Source: Pseudomonas indica NBRC 103045
Lineage (GTDB): Bacteria; Pseudomonadota; Gammaproteobacteria; Pseudomonadales; Pseudomonadaceae
DNA: 64,000 bases
Assembly: GCF_002091635.1 (NCBI RefSeq)
Contig: NZ_BDAC01000018.1
Location: 62,001 to 126,000 of the forward strand
Reading direction: 5' to 3'
Part shown: one piece after another, positions 26,740 to 37,349 of the stretch
Layout of the letters: the number at the start of each line of letters is the position of its first letter
Position numbering within the stretch: the stretch's first letter is position 1
The notes under the pieces: model-generated
What the model saw: the letters and a program-made list of their open reading frames with translations, nothing else
The model's database searches: none
Told to the model about the DNA's origin: nothing
Program-made: the position numbers and the translations under genes

Positions 26740-27193
26740 GGGCGAATTTATTCGCCTGGCGGGGTGGAATTTGGGCGAATGAATCGCCTTACGCGGGAGT
26801 AACGGGGTGCACGGATTGCCCCCTCTCCCTGCTGGGGAGAGGGCGGGGGTGAGGGGGCGGAGCTGGGTCGGACATTTCCCCTTAAACCACCCACAGCTCT
26901 GCTGACAAGCTTGCCCTGTAACACCGTTCGCCAGCAGAGCTGGCTCCTACACAAAAGCATCTGTAAGGGCGAATTTATTCGCCTGGCGGGGCGGAATTTG
27001 GGCGAATGAATTCGCCCCTACGCGGAAGTGACCGGGATGCACGGGCTGCTCCCTCTCCCCGCTGGGGAGAGGGCGGGGGTGAGGGGGCGGGGCTGGGGCG
27101 GACACTTCCCTCAAACCACCACAGCTCTACTGACGAAGCTGCCCTGTAACACCGTTCACCAGCAGAGCTGGCTCCTACATAAAAGCCATCGGT
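26740..27193 (+). repeat. Tandem duplication of a 227-bp composite repeat cassette
   Basis: Two direct copies (26740-26966 and 26967-27193) share the same order of parts. First come GGGCGAATTTATTCGCCTGG and a second GGCGAATGAATTCGCC palindrome. Next is a CTCTCCCCGCTGGGGAGAG hairpin followed by GGGGGTGAGGGGGCGG, then a GTCGGACATTTCC-like core. Each copy ends with a CCAGCAGAGCTGGCTCCTAC palindrome. Differences are scattered point changes. A third, inverted copy is at 17471-17683. No coding capacity is evident. Confidence 0.9.
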
Positions 27194-27259
27194 GGGGCGA
27201 ATTTATGCGTTCCATTCATCTCTCGGCCTGCTGGCAGCTTGCAGCTATCTCCATCGAAT

Positions 27260-27272
27260 TGACATGATGTCA
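27260..27272. promoter_or_regulatory. 13-bp palindrome upstream of lasB, possible operator
   Basis: TGACATGATGTCA is a perfect inverted repeat in the otherwise gene-free 27194-27467 region, about 195 bp before the lasB start. It does not match a las/rhl box that I can recognise, so its assignment as an operator is speculative. Confidence 0.3.
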
Positions 27273-27467
27273 TTGCAAATGTGCAGCCATTTGTCAGGAA
27301 ATTCCTGCTTTTTCTTACTTTCTTCCAACTCCTGCCTATACATAACAACTCAATTCGGCCGAAGGTGATGCGGTTACCGCCGGTCATCGAGGCTGAAAGG
27401 GGCTCCGTCGTCCAAAAGGCGGCGGGGCAAATCTCGGAGCGACCCTCCGATTTCAGGAGAAACCTAG

Positions 27468-28982
<1,515 letters not shown>

Positions 28983-29036
28983 GGGGGAGCGAGCGGGCGG
29001 AGGCATCGGCCTTCGCCCGCTCGTTCGGACGGGGAC

Positions 29037-29216
29037 TTACTTCTTGCCGAGCTTGAGCTGCCGGGTGCCGGTCCAGACCTGGCCGCTGACGCCGCCGGCG
29101 ATCTCCTGGATCGTGCCGCCCGACTGGAGGAAGGCCGCCACCTGCGCTTCGATGGATTCGCGGGTTTCGACGGCGGGTTCCTGTTTCGGTTTGCTGTTCG
29201 AGCCTTTGATGCGCAT
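29037..29216 (-). CDS. Small conserved Pseudomonas-type protein, 59 aa
   Basis: The product begins MRIKGSNSKPKQEPAVETRE, has a helix SIEAQVAAFLQSGGTIQEIA, and ends GQVWTGTRQLKLGKK. It is basic at both ends. I recall close small homologues in pseudomonads but no assigned function. AAGGAG eight bases before the ATG at 29216 supports this start rather than the upstream in-frame Met. It lies downstream of the cold-shock gene on the same strand, separated by a terminator. Confidence 0.75.
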   Translation of the reverse strand: MRIKGSNSKPKQEPAVETRESIEAQVAAFLQSGGTIQEIAGGVSGQVWTGTRQLKLGKK

Positions 29217-29256
29217 GGCTGTTTCTCCTTGCCTGGGGGGATGGCGGAACCCCAAA

Positions 29257-29282
29257 TAAAAAAACCGGCCCCGAGGCCGGTT
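29257..29282 (-). terminator. Terminator of the cold-shock gene
   Basis: AACCGGCC / GGCCGGTT stem with a CCGA loop. Read on the minus strand it ends in a run of U encoded by A29257-A29262, just downstream of the cold-shock stop codon. Confidence 0.85.
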
Positions 29283-29299
29283 CTTTTGTCGGAGGACGG

Positions 29300-29509
29300 T
29301 CAGATCACCTGAACGTCATCGGCTTGCATGCCTTTCTGGCCTTTCACGGCCACGAAGGAAACCTGTTGGCCTTCCTGCAAGCTCTTGAAGCCGGTGCTCT
29401 GGATGGAGCGGTAGTGAACGAACAGATCGGGACCGCTCTCAGGGGTGATGAAGCCGAAGCCTTTTTCATCGTTGAACCACTTGACGGTACCGGTTTGGCG
29501 ATTGGACAT
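29300..29509 (-). CDS. Cold-shock domain protein (CspA family)
   Basis: A 69-residue single cold-shock domain that binds single-stranded nucleic acid. The RNP1 motif KGFGFI and RNP2-type LFVHY are intact, framed by GTVKWFNDE at the N-terminus and [10 protein letters not shown] at the end. The start at 29509 has AAGGAGACACTC upstream. About 200 bp of AT-rich DNA upstream (29510-29700) may encode a long 5' leader as in regulated csp genes, but no second gene is evident there. Confidence 0.93.
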   Translation of the reverse strand: MSNRQTGTVKWFNDEKGFGFITPESGPDLFVHYRSIQSTGFKSLQEGQQVSFVAVKGQKGMQADDVQVI

Positions 29510-29871
29510 GAGTGTCTCCTTGGACAAAGTGAACACGGTCTGGAAAAGCCCAGGCCGGACTGAGTGCAAAGAGAGTGAAACCGATGGACGTTGGATCGAA
29601 ATCTAAGCAGCTCGGTGACGCATGCAACACAGTGGGGACCACCATACGCGCCTACCTGGCGATTACCTAATCTTTTCTTTTTTATTTTCCGGACGGTCAT
29701 TCGTCCCGTGACCTTTCCGCCGGCCTTTCAGACGCCGTTGAAGTGAACTCTCCACAGCGCAACCACTCCGAATTCTCAGAACACCATCGTCCTCGCCAGG
29801 CACGAATCTCGGGCGTGTCTGCAGCGGCAGTGGACACACTCGGCCCGGCAACGAATGGCAAGAGGCGCGCG

Positions 29872-31371
29872 ATGGCAGCGATCTGGCAGGTGGCGAAAGA
29901 CGACAACCAGGCCTATCCGGCGCTGGACGGCGACATCGAGACCGACGTGCTGGTGATCGGCGCCGGCATCACCGGGCTGACCACGGCCCTGCAAGTGGCC
30001 GAAGCCGGCAAGCGTGTGGTGGTGCTCGAGGCACTGCGGGTCGGCGGCGGCACCACCGGGGCGTCCACCGGCAATCTGTATGCGCCGGTGACCAAGGGCC
30101 TGTCGACCTTGCGCAAGAAGTGGGGCGATAGCGTCATTGGCCAGGTCGCTGCCTCCCGTACCGAGGCGGTCGATTACATCGAAGAAACGGCCCGGCGCCT
30201 CGGCGTCGACTGTGCCTTCCACCGCCGTCCGCTCTACCGGGTCCTGACCGACGACGATTCAGCCCTGAACAACAGCCTCGACGAAGAACTCGATGCGCTG
30301 CTCTGCGCCGGTCTCACAGCCAGCCTGGTGAGCGAGACGCCTTTGCCGTTCCCCATCCATCGCGGCCTGAAGCTGGACAACCAGGCTCAGTTCGATCCGC
30401 TGCGCTACGTGCAGGGATTGGCCCGCGAGCTGAGCCGGCTGGGCGTTGGCCTGTACGAATACAGCAGCGTGCTGGACATCGATTTCGACCATTGCCGGGC
30501 CGAGACCGCCACCGGCAAGGTCAGCGCAGAGAGCATCGTCCTGGCGACCCATACGCCCAAGGGCATCAACCTGCTGCAGACCGGCATGGAGCCCTTGCGG
30601 GAATATGGCATCGCCGCCCGGCTCTCCGGCCAGGACTACCCCCAGGGCATTCTCTGGGTGCTCGATCCCTTCCATTCCATCCGCAGCTACCAGCATGCCG
30701 GCCAGGATTACCTGATCATGATCGGCGAGCAGCACAAGACCGGCGAAGGAGAGCCGGGCGTCGATTACTACGGGCGGATGGAAAGCTACCTGCGTTCGAA
30801 ATTCCCGGTGGCCTCCGTCGACTATCGCTGGTCGGCCCAGCAGTACGGCTCGGCCGACGGCCTGCCATACATCGGCCGGCGCCATGGTAGCGAGCGGGTA
30901 TTCCTGGCCACGGGCTTTGCCGGCGATGGCCTGACCTGGGGCACGGTGGCCGGGCGCCTGCTCGGCGACCTGATCCTTGGCCACGACAGCCGCTGGAGCG
31001 AGCTGTACGACGCGACCCGCTTCACTCCGGTCAAGTCAATGAAGGAGTGGGTCAAGGAAAACACCGCCGTAGCCAAGCACTTGGCCCAGGACTACCTGAC
31101 GCCGACCGAGGTCAAGGCCCTGGACGATGTGCCGGTGGGAGAGGGACGGATCGTGGCCCTGGAGGGCGACAAGCTGGCGGTATACCGCAACGAGCTGGGG
31201 CAGGTCAGCGCCGTGTCGGCGGTTTGCCCGCACCTGAAATGCCTGGTGCACTGGAACCCCGGCGACCGGACCTGGGACTGCCCCTGCCACGGCAGCCGCT
31301 TCGAGATCGACGGCAGCGTCATCGAAGGGCCGGCCTATCATCCCCTGGCCCGGCGCCTGTCGTCGGAGTGA
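29872..31371 (+). CDS. FAD-dependent oxidoreductase with C-terminal Rieske domain
   Basis: A 499-residue two-domain protein. Residues about 20-390 are a DAO-type flavoprotein with the FAD fold VLVIGAGITGLTTALQVAEA and VGGGTTGASTGNLYAPVTKG. Residues 405-499 form a Rieske [2Fe-2S] domain with CPHLKC and CPCHGSRF, supplying the two Cys-His pairs. Such fusions probably pass electrons between flavin and cluster; the substrate is unknown. The start MAAIWQVAKDDN at 29872 is preferred over an upstream in-frame Met at 29743. Confidence 0.87.
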   Translation: MAAIWQVAKDDNQAYPALDGDIETDVLVIGAGITGLTTALQVAEAGKRVVVLEALRVGGGTTGASTGNLYAPVTKGLSTLRKKWGDSVIGQVAASRTEAVDYIEETARRLGVDCAFHRRPLYRVLTDDDSALNNSLDEELDALLCAGLTASLVSETPLPFPIHRGLKLDNQAQFDPLRYVQGLARELSRLGVGLYEYSSVLDIDFDHCRAETATGKVSAESIVLATHTPKGINLLQTGMEPLREYGIAARLSGQDYPQGILWVLDPFHSIRSYQHAGQDYLIMIGEQHKTGEGEPGVDYYGRMESYLRSKFPVASVDYRWSAQQYGSADGLPYIGRRHGSERVFLATGFAGDGLTWGTVAGRLLGDLILGHDSRWSELYDATRFTPVKSMKEWVKENTAVAKHLAQDYLTPTEVKALDDVPVGEGRIVALEGDKLAVYRNELGQVSAVSAVCPHLKCLVHWNPGDRTWDCPCHGSRFEIDGSVIEGPAYHPLARRLSSE

Positions 31372-31410
31372 GCGCGCCGGGTGCCGGAATGGCACCCGGT
31401 GGCCAGGGCA

Positions 31411-31965
31411 TCAGATCATCTTGCGGAAACGATGCAGCTTCTGTTGCCCGCTCATCACCCAGTGGGGCATGGCCGCGCCGGTCCCCGCCACCTGCAGGTG
31501 GGGATGGTGGCGGATGACCTGTTCCAGCACCGGCTCCTGCGGCGGCTCGACATCCACGAAGAACACGTGCTTGCCTTCCCGCAGCAGCTCCTGGAAGCGC
31601 CGGAAGTAGCCATTCGGTTCCTGGATACCGAAGAAGCCGCCTTCCCACGCTGAGAAGCCCAGCAACACCAGGGCGAGAAACACGAAGGGCACCCAGCCGG
31701 CGACCGTCTGCGTCCAGCCGCTGAAGTAGGCGACGAGCAGCACCGCGGCGGCGAGCACCAGGCCGACGTAAATCCCGCGCCGGCCCGAATTCACCACGTC
31801 GGTCTTCATGAAAGGGGAGACGCTGTGCAGACGATGCTGATCCATGTCGGCATCCTTCTCGCTCAGCACATGAATCTGCTCGGTGCTGATGCCGCTGGCT
31901 TCCAGTTCCTGCTCGACCTGTTCCAGCTCGTCCAGGTCATCGCTGATGTAGTAGTGCCGGTTCAT
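31411..31965 (-). CDS. Two-TM membrane protein with ACT-like N-terminus
   Basis: The 184-residue protein begins MNRHYYISDDLDELEQVEQE, followed by LEASGISTEQIHVLSEKDAD, a small alpha/beta unit like those in general-stress protein 17M and DUF1269 proteins. Two hydrophobic helices (YVGLVLAAAVLLVAYF and VPFVFLALVLLGFSAW) then precede a second cytosolic alpha/beta unit with HVFFVDVEPPQEPVLEQVIR. GGAGGTGC directly before the ATG at 31965 fixes the start. Function unknown. Confidence 0.78.
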   Translation of the reverse strand: MNRHYYISDDLDELEQVEQELEASGISTEQIHVLSEKDADMDQHRLHSVSPFMKTDVVNSGRRGIYVGLVLAAAVLLVAYFSGWTQTVAGWVPFVFLALVLLGFSAWEGGFFGIQEPNGYFRRFQELLREGKHVFFVDVEPPQEPVLEQVIRHHPHLQVAGTGAAMPHWVMSGQQKLHRFRKMI

Positions 31966-32187
31966 GAGCACCTCCATCGAGGTCTAACGGAATCCCCCCG
32001 TTCCGATGGTTGCCGAAAGCGGCCGGAAAGGGCCGCGAAGGCGCATGTGGCGTGCGCTCTGGATAGTTGAGTGTAGCACTCTGACTTTGTCGCGAACGCT
32101 CGCAGGACGGGCGGTTCGCTGGCGGCCCGTGCGGTATGGCGATCGGGTGCCGGAAGATTGGCAGACGGGTGCGGCGACGCCCACGCC

Positions 32188-32245
32188 CCTTGTAGGAGCC
32201 AGCTCTGCTGGCGAAGCGTCGGTTCGGTTCAATTCGCGAGCAGGG
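32188..32245. repeat. REP-type palindromes
   Basis: CTTGTAGGAGCCAGCTCTGC-type unit followed by a degenerate GAATTCGCGAGCAGGGC half, between two minus-strand genes. It abuts the stop codon of the 32246-32524 gene. Confidence 0.7.
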
Positions 32246-32524
32246 CTAGTTATTGATCTCATTACAGGCGCTACGGATCTTCTGCACGGCGAAGCTGTGC
32301 TCGACCCCCGGCAGGTTCTCCAGCAGGCAGCGGTAGTAGGCCTTTTCGCGTTCGAACAGGAACGAGCCCTCGTTGTGCAGCTTGTTGCAGGCCTGTTCGA
32401 TCAGGTAGACCGCCTGTCCTTCCTTGGCCTGGCGCTGGTAGGTGAGGATGCACTGGTGGTAGGCATCTTCGTCGGCGAAGGCGGGCGTACAGAACAGAGC
32501 GAGGAGCCAGAGATGTCGGATCAT
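32246..32524 (-). CDS. Small secreted four-cysteine protein
   Basis: The 92-residue product has a signal peptide (MIRHLWLLALFCTPAFA) and then a helical mature part with four evenly spaced cysteines in YHQC, EQAC, YYRC and RSAC. This fits the VF_A0006-type four-cysteine family, where the cysteines probably pair two by two. The start at 32524 is chosen for the signal peptide; the longer open frame upstream has no coding character. Confidence 0.72.
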   Translation of the reverse strand: MIRHLWLLALFCTPAFADEDAYHQCILTYQRQAKEGQAVYLIEQACNKLHNEGSFLFEREKAYYRCLLENLPGVEHSFAVQKIRSACNEINN

Positions 32525-32631
32525 GGTGCGACTGTCGAAAGGAACTGCCGGGAAGTCTGCACCAGAGATCGAGGCGTTTTCCAGAGCAGGAGAGGCCGTG
32601 CCCGGCACTGCCGCACCGGGCGCGGGTTCGT

Positions 32632-32763
32632 TCACGGGTTCTGCGAATGGCTGCCCAGCAGCGTATGCCCGGATTTCCGGTCGCGCTTGGCCATGCGCTT
32701 CTCCTGGGCGGTCTTCTGCGGCTTCTTCTTCGTCTCCCGTTTGATGTCCATGCCTTTGCTCAT
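32632..32763 (-). CDS. Small lysine-rich protein, 43 aa
   Basis: The product MSKGMDIKRETKKKPQKTAQ... is strongly basic, with TKKKPQKTAQEKRMAKRDRK typical of a small family seen in many proteobacteria. Such proteins probably bind nucleic acid or ribosomes, but this is inference. AAGGTGATCATT before the ATG gives a usable ribosome site. Upstream in-frame Mets exist. Confidence 0.68.
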   Translation of the reverse strand: MSKGMDIKRETKKKPQKTAQEKRMAKRDRKSGHTLLGSHSQNP

Positions 32764-32916
32764 AATGATCACCTTCGAGGTTGCGGTAGGGGTTCGAGTC
32801 ATCGATAGGCACTCTTGGCCATTACCACCTCCCCAGGCTGCCTGAGCCTGCCGGCTGCGAAATCGAGAGCGCTGCTTCAAGCATAGTCGCCGCACCGGGC
32901 GCTGCAGGCTTTCGAT

Positions 32917-34134
32917 CTATCGCTCCGGATATGGGCGGCAACGGCGGCCGGGCTTGCCCTGGCGCGGCGTGGCGATCACCTCGAAGGCGATGAACTGGGT
33001 GGCCTGGGCGGTCGAGAAGTTGTTGTCGGCGACCACGATCAGGGTGCGGTTGCCGTTGGCCAGACGATGGCCCCAAGACAGCCCTTCGGCATTGTCCAAG
33101 GTGAGACCGTACTGCGCCTTGAGTTCATCGAAATCCAGCAGGTAGCGCTTGCGCATCGGCACGTAGCGGGCATCGACCAGGCTCGGCAGGCGCAGCACGT
33201 CGGTGGCGCACTCGGTGCTCGCCAGGGCCAGGCGCAGGGTATTGCCGGGACCGGAGGCGAAGCCGCGCTCCAGGGCGATGAACTCGCGGTCGGACAGGGC
33301 CAGCAGTTCGGGCAGGCCGTTGTCCATGAAGCCGGGCGCTTCGGTGGGTGCCTTGGGAATCGGCGGTAATTCGTAGGCGTATTGGGCGCGGGCATCGGCA
33401 GTGAGCGGGTCGAGCGCGGTGACCCGTACCCGGCTGCCGGCCTCCAGGCTGGTCAGTTCGCCGTCCTGGATCAAGGCGTCCTCGTTGGCGGTGAACAGCA
33501 AGTGGCTGGCGTGGCCCGGCCGCCAGAACGGCCCGCGGGGTGCTACGGCCAATGCTTCGAAGACTTTGTTGCTGCGCGCACCCCAGGTGGCGTTGTCCAC
33601 GTAGTCGAACATCGCCGGGGTACGGAATTCACGGACGAAGCGGCCGTCCGGGCGCATCTCGCGGATGAAAGGTTGATGGCGCAGGGCCGGGTCGGCGTTC
33701 CAGTTGCCTTCGCTGGACCAGTACAGGTTGCCGTTGGGCGCCACGCGGATGCCCTCCGGGTCGACGGTGCGGGCGTCGGCGGGGAAGGGCGTGCCGTCCG
33801 GTCGCTTCATGAATACCTGGCGGTACAGGGTCGCACCGTAGAAGCCATTGCCGTCGTACTCCAGGCTGAGCTGGTAGAAGCGCGGCGTGCCGCGTTCGCC
33901 GCCGCGGTCATCGGAGATTGCGTAGTAGGAGCCGTAGCGGCTGCCGTCCTCGACACGGTCGATGCCGGAAATGCCGCCGAATTCGATGCCGTCGAACAGC
34001 GTGCCGGTGGGAATGACGTGCTGGCCGATGTAGCGCAGGTGGATGTCGGCTGACTGGCTGTCGGCAAGGGTCGGGGTGGAGGCCAGGAGACTGGCGGCGA
34101 GCAGCGGAGCGGCAACCTGAATGTAGCGGGCCAT
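32917..34134 (-). CDS. Secreted esterase-like/phytase-like beta-propeller protein
   Basis: A 405-residue exported protein (signal ending near STPTLA, residue 24) of the PF13449 esterase-like activity of phytase family. Repeated blade motifs include GIEFGGISGIDRVEDGSRYG, YYAISDDRGG and VDPEGIRVAPNGNLYWSSEG, with LDNAEGLSWGHRLANGNRTL near the end. Related proteins bind calcium and hydrolyse phosphoesters. Activity here is unproved. It is divergent from the dGTPase gene. Confidence 0.85.
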   Translation of the reverse strand: MARYIQVAAPLLAASLLASTPTLADSQSADIHLRYIGQHVIPTGTLFDGIEFGGISGIDRVEDGSRYGSYYAISDDRGGERGTPRFYQLSLEYDGNGFYGATLYRQVFMKRPDGTPFPADARTVDPEGIRVAPNGNLYWSSEGNWNADPALRHQPFIREMRPDGRFVREFRTPAMFDYVDNATWGARSNKVFEALAVAPRGPFWRPGHASHLLFTANEDALIQDGELTSLEAGSRVRVTALDPLTADARAQYAYELPPIPKAPTEAPGFMDNGLPELLALSDREFIALERGFASGPGNTLRLALASTECATDVLRLPSLVDARYVPMRKRYLLDFDELKAQYGLTLDNAEGLSWGHRLANGNRTLIVVADNNFSTAQATQFIAFEVIATPRQGKPGRRCRPYPER

Positions 34135-34342
34135 GGGTATCTTCCTGAAGGCTTGCGAAGGTATGGCCGAACTACCGCCTACAGGGCTCGCCCGTTGGCG
34201 TCCGCCAGGGTGTCGAGGCGCAGGATAGGGTGGGCGCGTGACCGCCGGATGACAGGGCTTCGGCTTGTCAATGCGCGGCCGATCTGGCTAGTCTGGCCGC
34301 CTGCCCGGCGCGAGAGACCGGCATCGACTGAAAGGAGAACCG

Positions 34343-35836
34343 ATGGGCGAGCGGTTGGATTTCAAGGAAAAGATCAGTTGGCAGCGGCCCTACCACACGC
34401 GTAACGAAACGGCCTTCAAGGTGCCGGATTGCGACGTGCAGCGCCTCGTCGATCAGCTCGAAAGCGACCGTGGCCGCATCCTCAACTCCGCCGCCATCCG
34501 GCGTCTGCAACAGAAGACCCAGGTCTTCCCGCTGGAGCGCAATGCGGCGGTGCGCAGCCGTTTGACCCACTCGCTGGAGGTCATGCAGGCGGGGCGCTTC
34601 ATCGTCAAGACGCTGTTCAAGCAACTGGGCGACAGGGCGGCGGAATACGGCCTCGATGGCCTCGACGGAGCCCTGGAAAGCCTGGTGGAAATGTCCTGCC
34701 TGATGCACGACATGGGCAACCCGCCGTTCGGTCATTTTGGCGAATACGCCATCAACCAATGGTTTGAGAGCCGGCTGGATGCCCTGTTCGAACAGGCCGT
34801 GCCGGAACCGGGCGACGCGGCGTTGAAGCGGCGCATGCTCACTGACCTGAAGAACTTCGAGGGCAACGCCCAGGCCATCCGCCTGGTGGTTCGCCTGCTG
34901 CGCCTGAACCTGACCTACACCCAGACGGCCGGATTGCTGAAGTACGTGCGCCCGGCCTATGAGCCGAAGGAGGGCGCGGCGAATCCCTACCTGAACAAGA
35001 AGCCCGGCTTCTACCTCTCCGAGAAGGATTTCGTCGAGGGGCTCTGCAAGGCCCTGTCGATGCAGCCCGGCACCCGTCATCCGGCGGTCTACATCATGGA
35101 AGCCGCCGACGATATCTCCTACTGCCTGGCGGACATCGAGGATTCGGTGGAGAAGGGCATCCTCGATATCGAGCAACTGAGCGACCTGTTGATCGAGAAG
35201 TTCGCCTCGCTATGGAAAACGCCCGGGGACGCCATTCCCGAAGCGCGCAAGACGTTCGGCGAGGTTGTCGAGTACGCCCGCGACCGGGCCCGGCGCGAGC
35301 CGGTCAACAAGGTCAGCGAATACTTCATCTGGCTCCGTGTTGGCATGATCCATCCGCTGATCAAGCATGCGGCCGAGCAGTTCATCGGCAACATCGAAGC
35401 CGTGTACCACGGGCGTCTGGATCGTGCGCTGATGGAAGACGACAGCCTCTACAGCGCCATCGTAGGTACCTTCAAGGAGGTTGCCCGGGAGCGGGTGTTC
35501 TGCCACCGCGAGGTGGAAACCCTGGAGTTGCAGGGCTTCCGTATTCTCCAAGGGCTGCTGGATTTCTATGCGCCGCTCCTGGCGGTGGACAGCGAAGCAT
35601 TCAAGAAACTGGCCGAAGGGGCAGCACGCAAGCCGCTGCATCTCCACCTGCTGGTCAAGCGCCTGGCCGACAAGGACATCAAGGCTTATCTCGAAGCCTT
35701 GCATGCCCTGGAGGTTCCCGCCGAGAACCGTCCGCAGTGGGAGTTCTACTACCGCTGCCGCCTGCTGCAGGACTTCGTCAGCAGCATGACGGACCAGTCG
35801 GCACTGGATGAATACCGCACCCTGTCGGCGCTGTGA
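34343..35836 (+). CDS. dgt: Deoxyguanosinetriphosphate triphosphohydrolase (dGTPase)
   Basis: A 497-residue HD-domain enzyme that cleaves dGTP to deoxyguanosine and triphosphate, tuning the dNTP pool. The metal-binding residues lie in RSRLTHSLEVMQAGR and CLMHDMGNPPFGHFGEYAIN, with the later conserved YIMEAADDISYCLADIEDSV. Length is that of the E. coli-like Dgt branch. GAAAGGAGAACC before the ATG supports the start. Confidence 0.93.
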   Translation: MGERLDFKEKISWQRPYHTRNETAFKVPDCDVQRLVDQLESDRGRILNSAAIRRLQQKTQVFPLERNAAVRSRLTHSLEVMQAGRFIVKTLFKQLGDRAAEYGLDGLDGALESLVEMSCLMHDMGNPPFGHFGEYAINQWFESRLDALFEQAVPEPGDAALKRRMLTDLKNFEGNAQAIRLVVRLLRLNLTYTQTAGLLKYVRPAYEPKEGAANPYLNKKPGFYLSEKDFVEGLCKALSMQPGTRHPAVYIMEAADDISYCLADIEDSVEKGILDIEQLSDLLIEKFASLWKTPGDAIPEARKTFGEVVEYARDRARREPVNKVSEYFIWLRVGMIHPLIKHAAEQFIGNIEAVYHGRLDRALMEDDSLYSAIVGTFKEVARERVFCHREVETLELQGFRILQGLLDFYAPLLAVDSEAFKKLAEGAARKPLHLHLLVKRLADKDIKAYLEALHALEVPAENRPQWEFYYRCRLLQDFVSSMTDQSALDEYRTLSAL

Positions 35837-35841
35837 TCGGC

Positions 35842-36090
35842 TCAGCCGCCCACCGATAGATGCTCCAGCTCGGCCGGATCGCGGATGGCGTTGGACATCC
35901 GGTGATTCGGATCGAGCAGGGCGCTGCGGATTTTCATGTAATCCTCGTAGGGCAGCCCGCTGCGGTTGAGCATTTCCAGGGCGAACTGCTTGATCTCGGC
36001 ATCGGTGTACGGGCGCTGTTCCGGCGACGGCTGGCTGGCGCAACCGGCAAGAACGAGGGCGGCGAACAAGAGGCTGGCGAAGCGCATCAT
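35842..36090 (-). CDS. Small predicted lipoprotein
   Basis: The 82-residue product has a lipobox signal (FASLLFAALVLAGC), then a short charged region and a helical segment DAEIKQFALEMLNRSGLPYE followed by DYMKIRSALLDPNHRMS. Function unknown. Two adjacent ATGs (36090 and 36087) follow AGGTGCCGCC; I take the first. It is convergent with dgt, only five bases from its stop. Confidence 0.72.
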   Translation of the reverse strand: MMRFASLLFAALVLAGCASQPSPEQRPYTDAEIKQFALEMLNRSGLPYEDYMKIRSALLDPNHRMSNAIRDPAELEHLSVGG

Positions 36091-36175
36091 GGCGGCACCT
36101 GTGGCGTATCGGGGAAGAGTGCTCACAGGCTATCCGCCGCGTGGCATCGGCAAAAATCATTCGATTCGATAATGA

Positions 36176-36928
36176 CTATCGGCGCTGTGCCGTCTCTTCG
36201 GCCGCGCCGGCGTCGAGCAGCTCCGACAGGCGCACGAAGCGGTATCCCCGCTCGTGGAGCGCCGCGATGACCCCGGGCACGGCCCGCATCGATGCGGTGC
36301 GCTGCGGCGACATCACGTGGAGCAGGACGATCGAGCCCGGTCGGACCTTGGCTGTCACGTCGGTGATGATGCTTTCGGTCGTTGGCGGGCCGTCCCGGCC
36401 GATGTCCGGCTCGATGTCCCAGGTAATGCTGAGGATGCCGTGCTCGGCGAGATAGCGCGGCAGCGTCCAGAATTTTTTCCCGTAGGGTGGGCGGAAGTGC
36501 AGTGGCCCGCGGTAACCGGCTTCGCGCAACAGCCGCTCGGTACGCTCCAGTTCGTCGGCCACTGTCTCCCGGCTCATGAACAGCATCCGCCGGTGGCTGT
36601 AGGAATGGTTGCCCAGCTCGTGTCCAGCCTCGACGATGGCGCGTGCCTGCGTCGGATTGCGCGACACCGCCTCGCCCACCAGGAAGAAGGTCGCCGGCAC
36701 CCGCTCGTGGGCGAGGATGCCGAGCAGCTCTTCGGTGAAGCCGGGCTCCGGGCCGTCGTCGAAGGTCAGCGCGACCCACTTGCGCTCGGTTTCCACCCGG
36801 CTCACCAGTTCACCGGCGAGCTGGAAATGGCGTGCATTGACCAGCCACCAGGCGCCGAAGAACAGAGCACCGAGCACGAGCGGCGGAATCGTCAGGAGCA
36901 GTGCGCGGCGCCAGGTCATTTCTATCAT
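36176..36928 (-). CDS. Membrane-anchored polysaccharide deacetylase (NodB domain)
   Basis: A 250-residue protein with an N-terminal membrane anchor (ALLLTIPPLVLGALFFGAWW) and a NodB/CE4 deacetylase domain. Catalytic motifs are TFDDGPEP (general base and metal Asp), ELGNHSYSHRRM (metal His pair) and RPPYGKKFW, with LLHVMSP as the final motif with the catalytic His. It should de-N-acetylate a cell-wall or exopolysaccharide sugar. Start 36928 versus 36919 is undecided. Neither has a good ribosome site. Confidence 0.87.
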   Translation of the reverse strand: MIEMTWRRALLLTIPPLVLGALFFGAWWLVNARHFQLAGELVSRVETERKWVALTFDDGPEPGFTEELLGILAHERVPATFFLVGEAVSRNPTQARAIVEAGHELGNHSYSHRRMLFMSRETVADELERTERLLREAGYRGPLHFRPPYGKKFWTLPRYLAEHGILSITWDIEPDIGRDGPPTTESIITDVTAKVRPGSIVLLHVMSPQRTASMRAVPGVIAALHERGYRFVRLSELLDAGAAEETAQRR

Positions 36929-37049
36929 TTTTTCTAAGACGCATGGCGCCCCCGTGGGTTCTGGCTCAACGAAGGGTCGGACGGAAGGCACGAACGCGGG
37001 CGCGGCCAAGGCCTCGAATGCAGAGCAGCCACCAGAACCGGAGGTCGAT

Positions 37050-37298
37050 ATGAATCCCGCAGCGAACCTGCCCGACGACGAACAATCCGCAGGCTTCGAC
37101 GACGGCCCCTCGCGACCGGCGGCCGACCTCGGCGACAACATCGCCGAGCTGCCGACCGCAGTGTCCGCACAGACCAGCGACGACCCCGCGGAAGCCCCGA
37201 TCCCCGACCCGGACATCCAGGACCCAAGCATCCCCAAGGCTCCACCGGTGGACGAATCGGAAGCCGACATGCCCGATGACGGCGACAAGACCGGATGA
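37050..37298 (+). CDS. Acidic, disordered small protein, 82 aa
   Basis: The product is rich in Asp, Glu, Pro and Ala (MNPAANLPDDEQSAGFDDGP, then PIPDPDIQDPSIPKAPPVDE). It has no predicted hydrophobic core and looks intrinsically disordered. GGAGGTCGAT directly before the ATG argues for a real gene. The longer frame from 36609 is shadow sequence of the deacetylase. No function can be proposed. Confidence 0.65.
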   Translation: MNPAANLPDDEQSAGFDDGPSRPAADLGDNIAELPTAVSAQTSDDPAEAPIPDPDIQDPSIPKAPPVDESEADMPDDGDKTG

Positions 37299-37349
37299 GC
37301 GGGTTCTGATAAGCCCCGGCGCCAGCCGGGGCCGCGCAGTCCCGGGACC

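Noticed and set aside
26740-27193. CRISPR-like array from repeated units
   Set aside because: The repeat unit is 227 bp with only two tandem copies and no spacers, and no cas gene is near.
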